From Diphasiastrum complanatum (taxonomy: Eukaryota; Streptophyta; Lycopodiopsida; Lycopodiales; Lycopodiaceae): a DNA stretch of 64,000 nt. Below are positions 22,326 to 32,845 of this stretch, piece after piece (position 1 is the first letter of the stretch; each line of letters starts with the position of its first letter). The notes under the pieces are model-generated. The model did not search any database and was not told where the DNA came from. It worked only from the letters and a program-made list of their open reading frames with translations. The position numbers and the translations under genes were made by a program. The stretch is from the NCBI GenBank assembly GCA_029204225.1, contig CM055092.1:67011423-67075422 (forward strand). Reading direction: 5' to 3'.

Positions 22326-24299
22326 AAGAAATTGCCTATCGAGTTGTTCCATGTAGTCTTCTTCAACCAACCTTTTGCTATCTCAACCATGAGTCAACAA
22401 TTCACCATAATCATAGAATGCTTTGAGTTGATGACGAAATATGAGGTCCATGCCTTGGGTCTTCCCAAAAACCACTCTTCCATTTCCCTTTCCTCCACAA
22501 GACTCCCTCTTAGTGATTGCATCATAAGAAGTAGAAACCTCTTGAACATTAGATGCCATGAAAACAATCACTAGTATCTTCAACATAAGGATGCTTGAAG
22601 TACTCCTTTTTCCAAAAAAGCGCTTCTTCTCAATGATTTAGGTAGTGACTCATATGATAATGATTCTCCCTCACTATCATTCACAATGACATCATTCAAA
22701 GTACAGCCCATTTTGAACACTTCACATACTTCTCTTCCTCTTGACTTGGGACTATCTCCCTCACCAAGTCTCATGATAGAAACATTTGATCTACTCTCTT
22801 TATGAAGACATGTGACACCACTTGTTGCACAAATGACTTTCTTGGACTCATCGCAAAAAAAATGTAGAAGAACCACTTCCTTCATGCATACACCTAGCAT
22901 CATTATTTTTTTCCACATGATCAAAGAAATCATTAGTAACAACCTTTCCAAAGAAGAACCTTCATCACCTCCATTTATGAAGTTAGCTCTTTCCTTACCT
23001 TTTGCATGCTTGCACTTGCCATGAAGAACTATTGAACAACCATCATCATCCCCATAGCTAGTCAAGCTAGCACAAAATTGAACATCTCCAAAAAGCATTT
23101 TAGATCTCGACCTAGATCTTGCATAAGGAAGCTTGTTAGACTTTGCATAAGATCCACCAATCTTATTTATGCTAAAAGAAAACTTTGGAAAGTTGAGTCT
23201 TTTTCCATTCCATCCGTTTTGTTAACCATAACAAAAGCATCAAGCTCGAAAAGTCTACCTTGTCTATTGCCCCTAGCAACCAAGATTTCTTACTTTGTAA
23301 TGAAACAAGCATCACCATCAAACTTTACCAGATATCCTTTTTCTATCATTTGAACAACTCTTAACAAATTCTTTGAAATTGAAGAGATGTAAAGAACACC
23401 ATCAAGTATTGCTTTCCTATTAGTAGAAAGCCAAATACGGATTGACCAATATCTTCAATCACACACTCATCGTCATTGACCATGTGAATCACTTTCTTGG
23501 CTCCCTCACAAGTGACCAAGGAAGTAAAGAACTCCTTGTGACTAGTCATGTGTGAACTAGCTCCACTATCAATCCACCATGAATCCTTGCCACCTTCACT
23601 TGATATTGGACTTGAAGAACACACAATAAGAGAATACCTAGGTCCTCATTATTAGTAGTACAGTTGATTTGCTTACTACCTTCATCACTTTGTTTCTTAA
23701 AATGTTCATTAGCAAAATGGCCTTTGACTCCACAATAGGAACATTTTAGCTTAGATTTATCTTTATTCTTACCAAAAGAAGAAGTCTCACTTTGATCTTA
23801 CCCTTTAGACGCCCTTGAACTTGCCTCTTGAGCCTTCCTCCTCTCCAACTTGAGATTTAGAAGATGGTTCTCCTCTTGCTTGGAGTCTAAACTCTTCAGC
23901 CACCAAGACCTCTTGCAACTCCTTCATACTTGGCAATGTCTTTTGAATAACAAAGCTTTGCACGAAGTTAGCATGATCATCCAATAAGCCATTAAGAACT
24001 ACTTTGTAGAAACCAAAAGAGATATTTTCTAGAAGAATAAATGAGAGCAGAATGCGATGAATTCATCCCACTCTTGTATGCCTACTTATAATAGCCTATT
24101 GACCATTTCAATCATTTTTCTCAAGCTTATCAACTTATGAAAATTTCTAGAAACTTCTCCAAAAAGCTAGATAACTTGATTGATTCAATGTATCTCTTCT
24201 AACCAATTAGAGTAGGTCTAAATTCGACCTTATCAACATCTCTAGTTGCTAAAAATAGTAAATCCACTATTCTTAGGTAAACTAGTTGAAATTTTTCGC
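22326..24299 (-). pseudogene. Inserted copia gag-protease remnant with extra open frame
   Basis: Read leftward. A gag C-terminal helix region comes first (LNGLLDDHANFVQSFVIQKT, LPSMKELQEVLVAEEFRLQ, about 24000-23870). A zinc knuckle with the last Cys changed follows (CSYCGVKGHFANEHF, about 23750-23705), then protease (SWWIDSGASSHMTSH, about 23590). Pre-integrase is last (GYLVKFDGDACFITK, ILVARGNRQGRLFELD, 23340-23245). Left of this, 23098-22580 holds a 172-codon open frame without a recognised domain, rich in Ser/Lys/Glu. Integrase, reverse transcriptase and RNase H of this copy are absent. It sits between two halves of a plus-strand copia RNase H, which suggests nesting. Confidence 0.65.
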
Positions 24300-24398
24300 A
24301 CTGGTATCCTCACTAAACCACTTCAAAGACCTGCATTTGTGAAGTTAAGATCAGCCCTTGGATTGATACGCAAAACTATGTTATCTACAAACTAGTTG
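24300..24398 (+). pseudogene. Copia RNase H end
   Basis: Reads TGILTKPLQRPAFVKLRSAL then GLIRK, the standard end of a copia polyprotein (compare LLTKPLLKNVFMKMRSNLGL in element 2). It is followed at 24400-24408 by the purine tract GAGGAGGAG and then the LTR. Confidence 0.8.
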
Positions 24399-24408
24399 TG
24401 AGGAGGAG

Positions 24409-25002
24409 TGTTAAATTTACACAAGCTAGTTTGGTTCTACCACTTGTAAAATGTAAAATGGCCATGATGTGGGATATCACATGTGCCAACAAACATAGGA
24501 TACTTTTCATAAGTCTTATTCCTAACCTAGCTTTGTAATGACACCTTTGAAATGAGGCCAAAATGAGCATAGATAGGCTAGAGATTTTCTAGGAGCTAAA
24601 AATAGCAATTTTTATATTGTTTTTGGATCTCAAGATCTCAACTCCCAATTAGGGTGGATATTATGAGCTATTAGGTTAGACACTAGGGTTAGGATCAGAG
24701 GTAGCCCTAAATTCTCATTTATAAATGTGCGATGGATTTGCCATCCAATTATGAGTAAATTTGATATCTCCTTCATGACTAGTTTTGCTTTATAATTTGC
24801 ATGATGATTGCTATTGGCATTTGGCTTTTTGTCATGATTAGAAGGATCAGAGGGTGATGGTACTGTACTTAGGGCTGAGCAGGTTGTACATCCACACGTG
24901 TGAAGATTTTTGCATGATTTTGGAGCCATAGAGTGGAGTTCAAGCCAAGATAAGCTAGACATCAATAGATTGTTTTGTGCTCTAGCTTTATGATATTGAT
25001 TG
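24409..25002 (+). repeat. Copia 3' LTR, interrupted by element B1
   Basis: Starts TGTTAAATTTAC right after a purine tract. No matching right end is seen before the LTR of copia element B1 begins at 25003, so B1 probably inserted into it. No protein coding seen. Confidence 0.55.
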
Positions 25003-25600
25003 TGTCAGAAATTGTGAACTCCTACAACTTTGCTGTGAAGCAACACAAAGCAAAGCGAAGGTCGAATGGCAAAAAATTCACGAAAGTCAAACATACCTCC
25101 AGGACCAAAAGACACGACACGAAACAAAACAAAAAGAAAACGAAGGAAAATCTTTCGCGCTGCCAGCTGGCAGCTCAACGGGCGTGGTGTCTTAAACTTC
25201 ACGCTCAGCTGAAACAATTAGCAATAAAAGAGAGTACTAACTAGTTGATTAGCGTTAACTACTCTTGTAATTCTCAATAAACGCAATTTTGGATCAACAA
25301 AAAATAGAGAGAAAAAAAAAACAAAACTGCCCTGCATAAAAGTTTACCAACGAGCAGAACACAGTGATAGAGCTGAGTGTCAGGCCGCCAACGAGCGAGA
25401 CACTGATCATCTCGCTCTAAAAATCAAAAACTGATAATACAGTAGCCCTATTTTGTCCATCTCTTTGACTTTTGTCTTCTTAATTGCTAAAATGATTTGT
25501 GGTCTGTGATCTGTAGTCGAGTGTTTAGGATCCTGCAAGCTTCCGTGTAAGAAAACCCAACAAAAACAATCTGTTTGCGAAACAAAATTCGTTTGCAACA
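25003..25600 (+). repeat. 5' LTR of copia element B1
   Basis: Begins TGTCAGAAATTG and ends GTTTGCAACA, directly before TGGTATCAGAGC. An AATAAA lies at 25275-25280. Length 598 bp. Its first 250 bp match the LTR at 29358 and its whole length resembles the LTR at 61914-62669. Confidence 0.88.
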
Positions 25601-25612
25601 TGGTATCAGAGC
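25601..25612 (+). other. tRNA-iMet primer binding site
   Basis: TGGTATCAGAGC, the full 12-base copia primer site, immediately after the LTR end CA. Confidence 0.9.
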
Positions 25613-25664
25613 ACTCAGGTTATCACTATTGATATCTAAGCTGTGATTATCTAAGAAACACAAT

Positions 25665-26626
25665 ATGGCTACAACGATCTAGACAAGAATAGCAATCGGT
25701 CTTGATGGCGAAAATTATAGAGTGTGGAAATTCAAAATCAAAACACTTCTGAAGGGTGAAGGCCTCTGGTTGTGACCCAGCTCACAGAGGTGCAGCCTCC
25801 AGAGGGAGACCCGAGGAGAGCTGAGTGGATCAGAAATGATGAACATACAATGGCGATCATCGTTTCGTCCATCAACAAAGAACTTCTCATGCAGATTGAA
25901 GGCTGTGAGAGCAGCCATGAAGCATGGGAAAGATTAAAGCAGAAGTGCGAGGTGAGGACAGCAGCTTCGGTTATGCATCCTCACAATCAGCTGCAATCTA
26001 TACAATGGGATGGCAACCAGTTGGATCAGCATGTTGAGAAGATCAGAACAATCTTCGCTCAACTCGCTGCATCTGGACAGGAACACCAGGTCCCAGCACC
26101 ACAACAGCTGATGTACTTCATGAAGTCCCTACCTGCGTCCTATCAGCCATTGAGAATGCTCATACTGAGTCTACCAGATACGACATTCGCCAAAGCAATC
26201 AGTCTTGTCGCTGATGAGAGACTGATGAGGGATGAAGGAGAAGGAAGCAGTGATCAGGAGAAAGCCCTTTTCACGAAGGGAAGGAAGAAGAACAAAAACA
26301 AGCCCAGATTCGACAAGACGGAAAAAAAATCTTCGAGCAGAGGCAATGACAACCAAGAATTTTCTTCCTGTGATCACTGTCACAAACCAGGACACACAGC
26401 CAATAGATGCTGGTTCAATCCATCAATACCTTGCATGCACTATAAGAAGAAAGGGCACTCTGCATACGATTGCAGATTCAACCCAAAACGAAAGAACAAA
26501 GTTAAGAAAGCGAATGTTGCGGAGTCATTGAAAGATGCAGACAAAGGTGATGAAGCTTTCACGATACTCGAAGAAGCTTCAACAAGCTACATTGAACAAG
26601 ACCATGATGTAGTCATAAAATGCTAA
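25665..26626 (+). pseudogene. Copia gag of element B1
   Basis: Begins MATTI, hits a stop, then IAIGLDGENYRVWKFKIKTL, the usual copia gag opening. After one frameshift near 25770 it stays open (TQLTEVQPPEGDP...) to 26626. It contains the gag helical core (WERLKQKCEVRTAASVMH, QQLMYFMKSLPASYQPLRML, DERLMRDEGEGSSDQEKALF) and two zinc knuckles, CDHCHKPGHTANRC and CMHYKKKGHSAYDC (second Cys of the latter is Tyr). It packages element RNA (family knowledge). Comparison with the copy at 62735 shows the frame is lost exactly where protease would begin (DVVI). Confidence 0.88.
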
Positions 26627-27895
26627 TCATGTTGTAAATAATTCCAAAATGATCTCCTTATGGATTTGGAGAGATCCATCCCCCAAAAATCACCAAAAAA
26701 TGGTCATTTTTTGAACTTTTTTGACTTCCTACAAGCTCAATTGCTAGAATTCTTGGCTCTAACTTCAGGGAAAGCTTCAAAAGACTTTGGTTCACCTCTT
26801 TACAAGCTCTACATGGCGTTTTACAGCCAACTACTATCCAATTTTATGAAAAAACCAAACAAAAATGATGATTTTTGGCTATTTTCTGGTTTTTTCATCA
26901 CATTATGACATACAACTCTTTCTCTAACACATGCAAACCAATTTACAGAATTAGAACCATCTAATTGATCTGATCCTGCTGAATTTTGGTTCTTACTATC
27001 TATTTTGTGCCAAAAAACATGAAAAACCAAGCAATTTTGACCAAAACATAGCCTAGAATCATAAATCCTTGGAAAGAACCGGCATGCATCATTATTTCAT
27101 CATTAAGGAACCCTAAAACGAAAGTACACTTGCTGGAAAATTCAGATCTACCAAAGATTTGATCTACAGAAGAAAAAGCTCCAAAAAAGCATCACAAATT
27201 GGCCTTCAAGGACAATTCTCCATAAAACCACAAAGAATCCCAAGAGTCATGGATCTTAGCAACATGCAAATTGAAACCGGGATAGTACACCCACTTGTAC
27301 CCTTGCTATCCCCCTTGGAAGAGAATTCCAATGATCCAATCCAAAATTTCAACGAAAGGTAGCCCTTCTCCATGTTCTCCAATCCTCTGATACCAATGTA
27401 AGGGAAGCTCCCTAAGATCCTGCTTACAAGACAAAACACAATGGAAAACACACTATGAAACAACCACCCAACCAATTAGAAGCAACCAATCAACTCTAGA
27501 AGCTTCACCCCCAAGCCAAGGAATATGAAGCATGAAGGTAGAATGAAACCCTAGCAATGAATCAATGAACACAATGAAGAGTAGGGCGAGTTTGCCCTCA
27601 ATATACAGAGCCAAAAGCAACCTGGGCACATAGCCATGCATAGCCCTAAGTTCCCTATACATAGATTCACCTAGAATAGAGTCCTAAGCATGGACCAACT
27701 ATTCATAGAATTGCTATTGATAACTCTACACATGCCTTGACTATTCCAAACCTTGTCTAAACTCCATTAAGTGTGTTCTGGGTCTCACAAGGATATTAGT
27801 TACTTTTGGGTCACATCCAGTATGATGTGGCATAACGAACAACTTGATTTACTGGAGTTCCGTATATCCAAGACTAGGAGTATACTGAATCCTAC
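26617..27895 (-). mobile_element. Foreign insert in B1 carrying a minus-strand LTR start and primer site
   Basis: This block takes the place of protease, pre-integrase and integrase. It has no long coding frame. At 27384-27395 is the complement of the primer site (CCTCTGATACCA), followed after one base by TGTAAGGGAAGC at 27397, which looks like an LTR edge. Read on the minus strand it is an LTR ending before a primer site and then an internal, non-coding region to the left. It is best explained as a fragment of a short non-coding LTR retroelement nested in B1, with loss of B1 sequence. Confidence 0.55.
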
Positions 27896-29348
27896 TTACA
27901 TGGCCATGGACATAACAGCAAGTGGGTGTACAAAAGAAAGATGAAATCAGATGGCACTGTTGGACGTTACAAAGCAAGGCTTGTCGCAAAGGGCTACACA
28001 CAAAGGTACGGAGTCGACTATTTCGACACATATTCACCAAGGGTCAAGATGACAAGCATTGGACTACTCCTTGCATATGCTACACAACACAATCTGGAGA
28101 TTCACCAGATTGATGTAAAGACAGCCTTTCTCCACGGAGATCTAGAGGAAGAAATCTTCATGAAGCAGCCTGAAGGACTTGAAGACCCCGACAATCGGCA
28201 ATATGTTTGTCGATGTGTATTTATGGTCTGAAGCAGGCATCACGGGCTTGGTACAAGAAGCTCGACAGTCTTCTGAAGTCTCTAGACTTCAATCCTACAC
28301 AACCAGACTACAATGTCTACATAAAGAGAGTAGGAAGAAATTTTGTGATTCTGACTATTTTCGTAGATGATTCTCTTATGATAGGAAACTCCTTGATGCT
28401 AATCAAGTACACGAAGAGTCAGATTTTTGAAAATTATGAAATCACAGATCTGGGAGAAGCAACAAAATGCCTTGGGCTGGAGATCAGAAGAGATTGAACA
28501 AAAGGCGAAATGCATTTGAGTCAGTCAGAATACGCCAGAAAAGTACTGAAGCAGTACAGAATGATGGACTACAAAGAAAAAGCCACACCAATGATAGCAG
28601 GAGCAAAATTGACGAAGCAGGATTGCCCAAAAACAGAGGAAGAAAAATAGAAGATGGAAGGTATATCCTATCAAAACCTGATCGGTAGTCTGATATACCT
28701 TACAATTTGTACCAGACCCGATTTGGCTTTCTCTGTTTATGCTTTAAGTCAATTCTCTTCCAATCCTGGCATGGCACATTGGCAAATGGCAAAATGAATC
28801 CTGCAATATCTGAAGGGTACCCAAAATATTGGATTGACCTACAGAGCAGACAACGAAAGAAAAGGATTTGAGTTGCACCACTTTAACAATGCAAGCTGGG
28901 CAAGCTGCAAAGATGACAGCAAGTCCGTGACAGGTGGATGTTCGATTGCGTGCGGAGCAACAATCAGCTGGACCTACAAGAAGCAAACCCTGGTATCTCA
29001 ATCCTCATGCGAAGCTGAATATGTCGCAGCTTCAAAGGTGGCGAACGAGGTAGTATGGTTGCAGATGATGCTGAAGGCAATTGGCATACAACAAGGAGAA
29101 CCAAGCACGATGATGATGGATTCTCAAAGTGCCATATATCTATCCCAGGATCCTGTCTTCCATTCAAAGACAAAACACATATCTCTAAAGCACCATCACA
29201 TTCAATATTTGATCTCAAAAGGAGAGCTCCAAGTCCAGTACATAAAGTCTGAAGACATGATTGCAGATCTGCTCACGAAGCCGCAACAAGCCGCTCTTCG
29301 CAAAGCAAAGAAAAGCAATTGGATTAAACATACAAAATTGCAAGGTTC
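27896..29348 (+). pseudogene. Copia reverse transcriptase and RNase H of element B1
   Basis: Opens in the middle of the linker (NSKWVYKRKMKSDGTVGRYK). It continues through LVAKGYTQRYGVDYFDTYSP, QIDVKTAFLHGDLEEEIFM, YGLKQASRAWYKKLDSL, the active-site stretch FVDDSLMIG, GSLIYLTICTRPDLAFSVYA, SQSSCEAEYVAASKVANEVV, DPVFHSKTKHISLKHHHI and ADLLTKPQQ. There is a frameshift near 28208 and stops near 28497, 28648 and 28797, so it is inactive. Motifs are otherwise well preserved, suggesting modest age. Confidence 0.9.
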
Positions 29349-29357
29349 AAGAGGGAG

Positions 29358-29612
29358 TGTCAGAAATTGTGAACTCCTGCAACTTTGCTGCGAAGCGAAG
29401 CGAAGCGAAGCGAAGCGAAGCGAAGAGAAGGTCGAACGGTGAACAATTTGTGAAAGTCAAACATACCTCCAGGACCAAAAGACACGACACAAAACGAAAC
29501 GAAAAGAAAACGAAGAAAAATCTTTCGCGCTGTCAACGGGCAGCTCAACGGGCATGGTGTCTTACACTTCACGCTCAGCTGAAACAGTTAGCAATAACAG
29601 AGAGTAACTAAC
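29358..29612 (+). repeat. Truncated 3' LTR of element B1 with GCGAA expansion
   Basis: Starts TGTCAGAAATTGTGAACTCC after a purine tract and follows the 5' LTR for about 250 bp, ending near AGAGAGTAACTAAC where similarity stops. At about 29389-29425 a GCGAA pentamer is repeated about six times, where the 5' LTR has only one or two units. Confidence 0.82.
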
Positions 29613-30425
29613 TTTTGATTTTGCTTTGGAGCTCCCAATGTTGTGTTGGAGCATGATTCTTTACTGCTCTAATCGTTGCCCCTCATAGGTGCAGAAGCTT
29701 GGTTGGATCTTATGGTAACTTACTACTCTAACTCAAACTGCACCAGACATGAAACAAACTGCTGATAAATCATAAAAGAGCACAAAACATTGATAAATTT
29801 ATAGGAACACAATCATTCATAGAAAATTACTCATAAATCCTATGGGACACAAAACATTTTGTGCCAATTTTTTTTCTAATAACCGGGTTTCACATGCCGA
29901 TTTTTTTTTAATTCTTGTGAATTTAAGAAAGAGATGGATGGGATAGCTGATGCAAGAATAGATTAGATTGTACTTAATGATTGCAAAGGAACTAGAAACT
30001 ATATATAAAAGATTGTAAAGAAAATATAGAAAGGTTAATCATGTCACAAACCTTGAAAGAAAATTCAATTCACACTAAGCCAAGCAAAATAGTAGCAAAA
30101 GTAACTACGACATTGTACTTTTTCCTTATAGACTTTGGAATGCAAATGTTAAACTTCCTTAAAAAAGATGATTGAATTAAATTTCTCATTTCATGCCCCG
30201 CGTAACCGAATGAGCATTGGTACTATACAGATGGCCCCAGAATATAAAATATGTACCTTTACATCGAGCTTAACAATGCACATGTAGAAATGAAGACCAA
30301 AGTTTGACCCAACTTCATAGAGAACCCTTCTAGCTGCACAAAAGAGGTCACACCGTCACAAACTTCATATGCGGCACAAATTACACCATTCAAAACGGCC
30401 TTCCAACGGAACATCGTTATCAAAG
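29613..30425. other. Unassigned AT-rich stretch
   Basis: No gene or repeat end recognised. It could be the continuation of an intron or flank of the AGO4-like fragment that follows on the minus strand. Confidence 0.3.
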
Positions 30426-31206
30426 TCAAAGTTGTATCTTCGGAATAAAATCAGACCACATTTCTTCATAATCAATAAGTAAATCGGTCAATCTCAACAA
30501 ATCAGTAATCACTCTAAAAGGCAGCTGAAGACGCTTCCATGCCGAGACACCTTCTCCAAGGTCACCTTCAGCACCAAAACTCGGGTGAAAGTAGCTCTCC
30601 CTTATCAACAGATAATCCCTGACAAGAAGCAACACCTTGTTAGTGCAATACTACAATACTATAGAATAATGTGAACCTTGGAAATAGCACAGACAATCAC
30701 ATGTACAACAACATACATAATCGTGAAAGCTTCACACCAGCTCAGAGGAAGGAACAAAACTAGATAACCTTTGGGGCCAGGCTTATCTGTGATTATGAAA
30801 AGTGAGATTTATTCACATATTTACACTGGTTTTGTCAATCTCATTCAGATGGGCTACTGTGAACTAGCATGAATTTGAGCTTTTAGCTTAAAAGAGACTC
30901 TACGAGTTTTTTCAGATCTCCCTTACCTAGAAAGAGACCACTAGATGCTGCAAAGTTTGGGCCGCATATTCACGTAGTACGATATCCAGCACACGCAGTG
31001 CATCTTGAGTAGTAGGAGTAGGTTGAGGGTCTATTAGAGTATCTATAGCCTTCATATTGACTATGTCAGCAAATTCTATCTTCATTGTAAATTCTCTGCA
31101 GAAAGAAGTCATCCTCTTTTTCTTTTTGTCGTCGTCTTCTGAAGTGGGAGGCTCCTCACTGCCAACTTCCTCAATAGCATGATCATGTGCTTTAACCCCT
31201 TCAGAT
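30426..31206 (-). pseudogene. AGO4-like Argonaute fragment, copy 1
   Basis: Minus-strand pieces resemble the N-terminal part of plant AGO4-clade Argonautes, the slicers of RNA-directed DNA methylation. A first exon, after a TGCAG acceptor at 31210-31207, reads from 31206: an acidic/Lys linker (EDDDKKKKR), then EFTMKIEFADIVNMKAIDTL and TQDALRVLDIVLREYAAQ. This parallels the AGO4 stretch around KVEISFAAKIPMQAI and AIRVLDIILRQHAAK. An intron-like gap follows. After a GTCAG acceptor, from 30618, comes DYLLIRESYFHPSFG then GDLGEGVSAW, parallel to GCLLVRQSFFH and GGGVLGCRG. The order, spacing and splice signals fit a real gene piece, not a retrocopy. PAZ, MID and PIWI regions are absent. The reading frame meets TAG before the intron donor and decays after SAW, so this is a fragment. 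Confidence 0.65.
30682..31130 (-). repeat. Left arm of AGO4-fragment inverted repeat
   Basis: Nearly identical in inverse orientation to about 36797-37244, including the intron-like part (for example GGCCCCAAAGGTTATC and ACAAAACCAGTGTAAAT). Differences are scattered single bases. Similarity ends sharply at AAATAGC (30682). Confidence 0.85.
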
Positions 31207-31662
31207 CTGCAATGAATTATTTAAATAAAACTGACTGGTAACAATGTTACTAGTGCCTTCTTGACTAGATAGTAGAGCCTGGCCATAAGGACTTGTCGAT
31301 TCTGAACAAATAAAACCCACTTACACCTGATTTCTGAAATCTTATTTCCACTCTTCAAGTTCTTTACTCTCTTTTTCCGTTTATGCAAATAATCCATCTT
31401 TCATGCTAAACCAATCATGTGATTCTTCTTCCATATATCATGTTTGTTAAATTTTCACAGTTGATTAAATTTGATTAAATTCATTTTCACATTTTAATTT
31501 TGAAAGAGTTTTTTGCTTTTGCAATCTGAATGCTGCAATCATCAATAGTAAATCTTGAAGGACAGGCTAGGTTTTTGAATTGTAAGCTTGTAGCAGGTAC
31601 GACTGCTCTCTAATACTATCTCATGTAGTCATAACTTACTGATCTTATCCTCAATCAAGGCA

Positions 31663-32845
31663 CAACATGAGTGATAATGAGTACAATGCGATAAAATGCA
31701 TATGTGATGTTCTGCAACCTGTGATTCATGCTATAAAAAGTGAATTTAACAAAATTTCAAGGAAAAAATCAAGTTCGCAAAAAAATACTATTTTCGTCGA
31801 TGAGGATGCCCAAGATGTTGTTGAAGACGATTGGAAGCAGCCTTGGCATCTACAAGTAAGTCGAAGAAGGCAGTTCAGGTTGCTGCAACCAAAAAGCCTT
31901 TAAAAAGGTTATGCGACTTCAAATGTATATACGTTCTACATTTTCCAGCGGACATACTTAAAAAGCTATCAATTTTGAGATTGATATTTCAACGCGACTA
32001 TGTAGAAGTTGGAGCAATCTTAGGAATTGTTTCTAATGAAATTGCTTTGACGAGTTTATTGAAGACCCTCCTACAAATCTGAACGCTGGAACATATGATA
32101 GTAAAGGATATGCAATCTTACCAGACTATGGACCTGAAAATGGTTATATCTGAAGGTTACAAAATTCCATGTGAGGGAATATGTATTATGATATAGAAAT
32201 CAATAAGTCTGCTGTGGGTGATGACTTAGAAGAGGCGATTGAGTTCCAAAAGCCCTTTTCTCATGCTATAGTTGAGAGTTTGTCAAATCAGTTAAAAGAT
32301 AAAGGCCATTTGAGTTCTTTCAAGGCACTATCTCCTACCAACATACCAAGATGCATGAGAGAAATGAAAGATTATGGTTATCAAGAGTTCAATTCCCTTG
32401 GTGATTTTTATGGGATTTCAAAAGTTGATGCGGCTGGAAATGTGATTCCTCCACTCATCAATATTGAAAAGGTGAGGCAAGAATATAAAACATTCAAAAT
32501 TCAAGCCACAACTGAATGGAGCGGCTGATCTTTTTGTGATACATCAGCCATCATTGGCTCCAATCAGCAGTTGCATGAGAAATATAAAGGATTGTACACA
32601 TTGATGTGCATCGCACTTGTGTAGTGTACCAATTTGGCTGCTTGTGAAAGACGCTTCAGCAGACTCAATCTAATCAAAGACAAAAAAAATAAATAAGATT
32701 AATTCTGCGGATGCCTTAATGTGTATTCCCATTGAGGGAAGCAATGACCTAGATTCATTGGACTTTTCAAATGCAATCAACTCTTGGACCAGATCGACTG
32801 AGTATAGGCACATTTTTTCGAACTCAAATGATAAGCTGATGTAAA
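31663..32845 (+). pseudogene. hAT transposase (ZNF862-like) C-terminal half
   Basis: Broken plus-strand frame. From 32181, IEINKSAVGDDLEEAIEFQK and IVESLSNQLKDKGHLSSFKA, then ALSPTNIPRC, match the late RNase H-like region of the ZNF862/KIAA1586-like hAT family. After the stop at 32526 the dimerisation tail appears: NLAACERRFSRLNLIKDKKN, SADALMCIPIEGSNDL and INSWTRSTEYRHIF. These match the hAT C-terminal signature (CERxFSxxNxIKxxxRNxL, LxALMxIxIEGP). The N-terminal half of the same kind of protein lies at 36623-35667 on the other strand. Confidence 0.72.

Larger units (their letters stand above)
25003..29612 (+). mobile_element. Copia element B1, internally replaced
   Basis: Composed of 5' LTR 25003-25600, primer site, gag, a foreign block (26617-27895) in place of protease and integrase, reverse transcriptase plus RNase H, a purine tract (29349-29357) and a truncated 3' LTR. 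The two LTR copies share start TGTCAGAAATTGTGAACTCC and most of their first 250 bp. A related copy begins at 61914. Frameshifts and stops in gag and pol show it is dead. Confidence 0.88.

Noticed and set aside
30426-31206. A working Argonaute gene
   Set aside because: Only part of the N-terminal region is present, an in-frame stop precedes the intron, and no PAZ, MID or PIWI sequence was found in the window.
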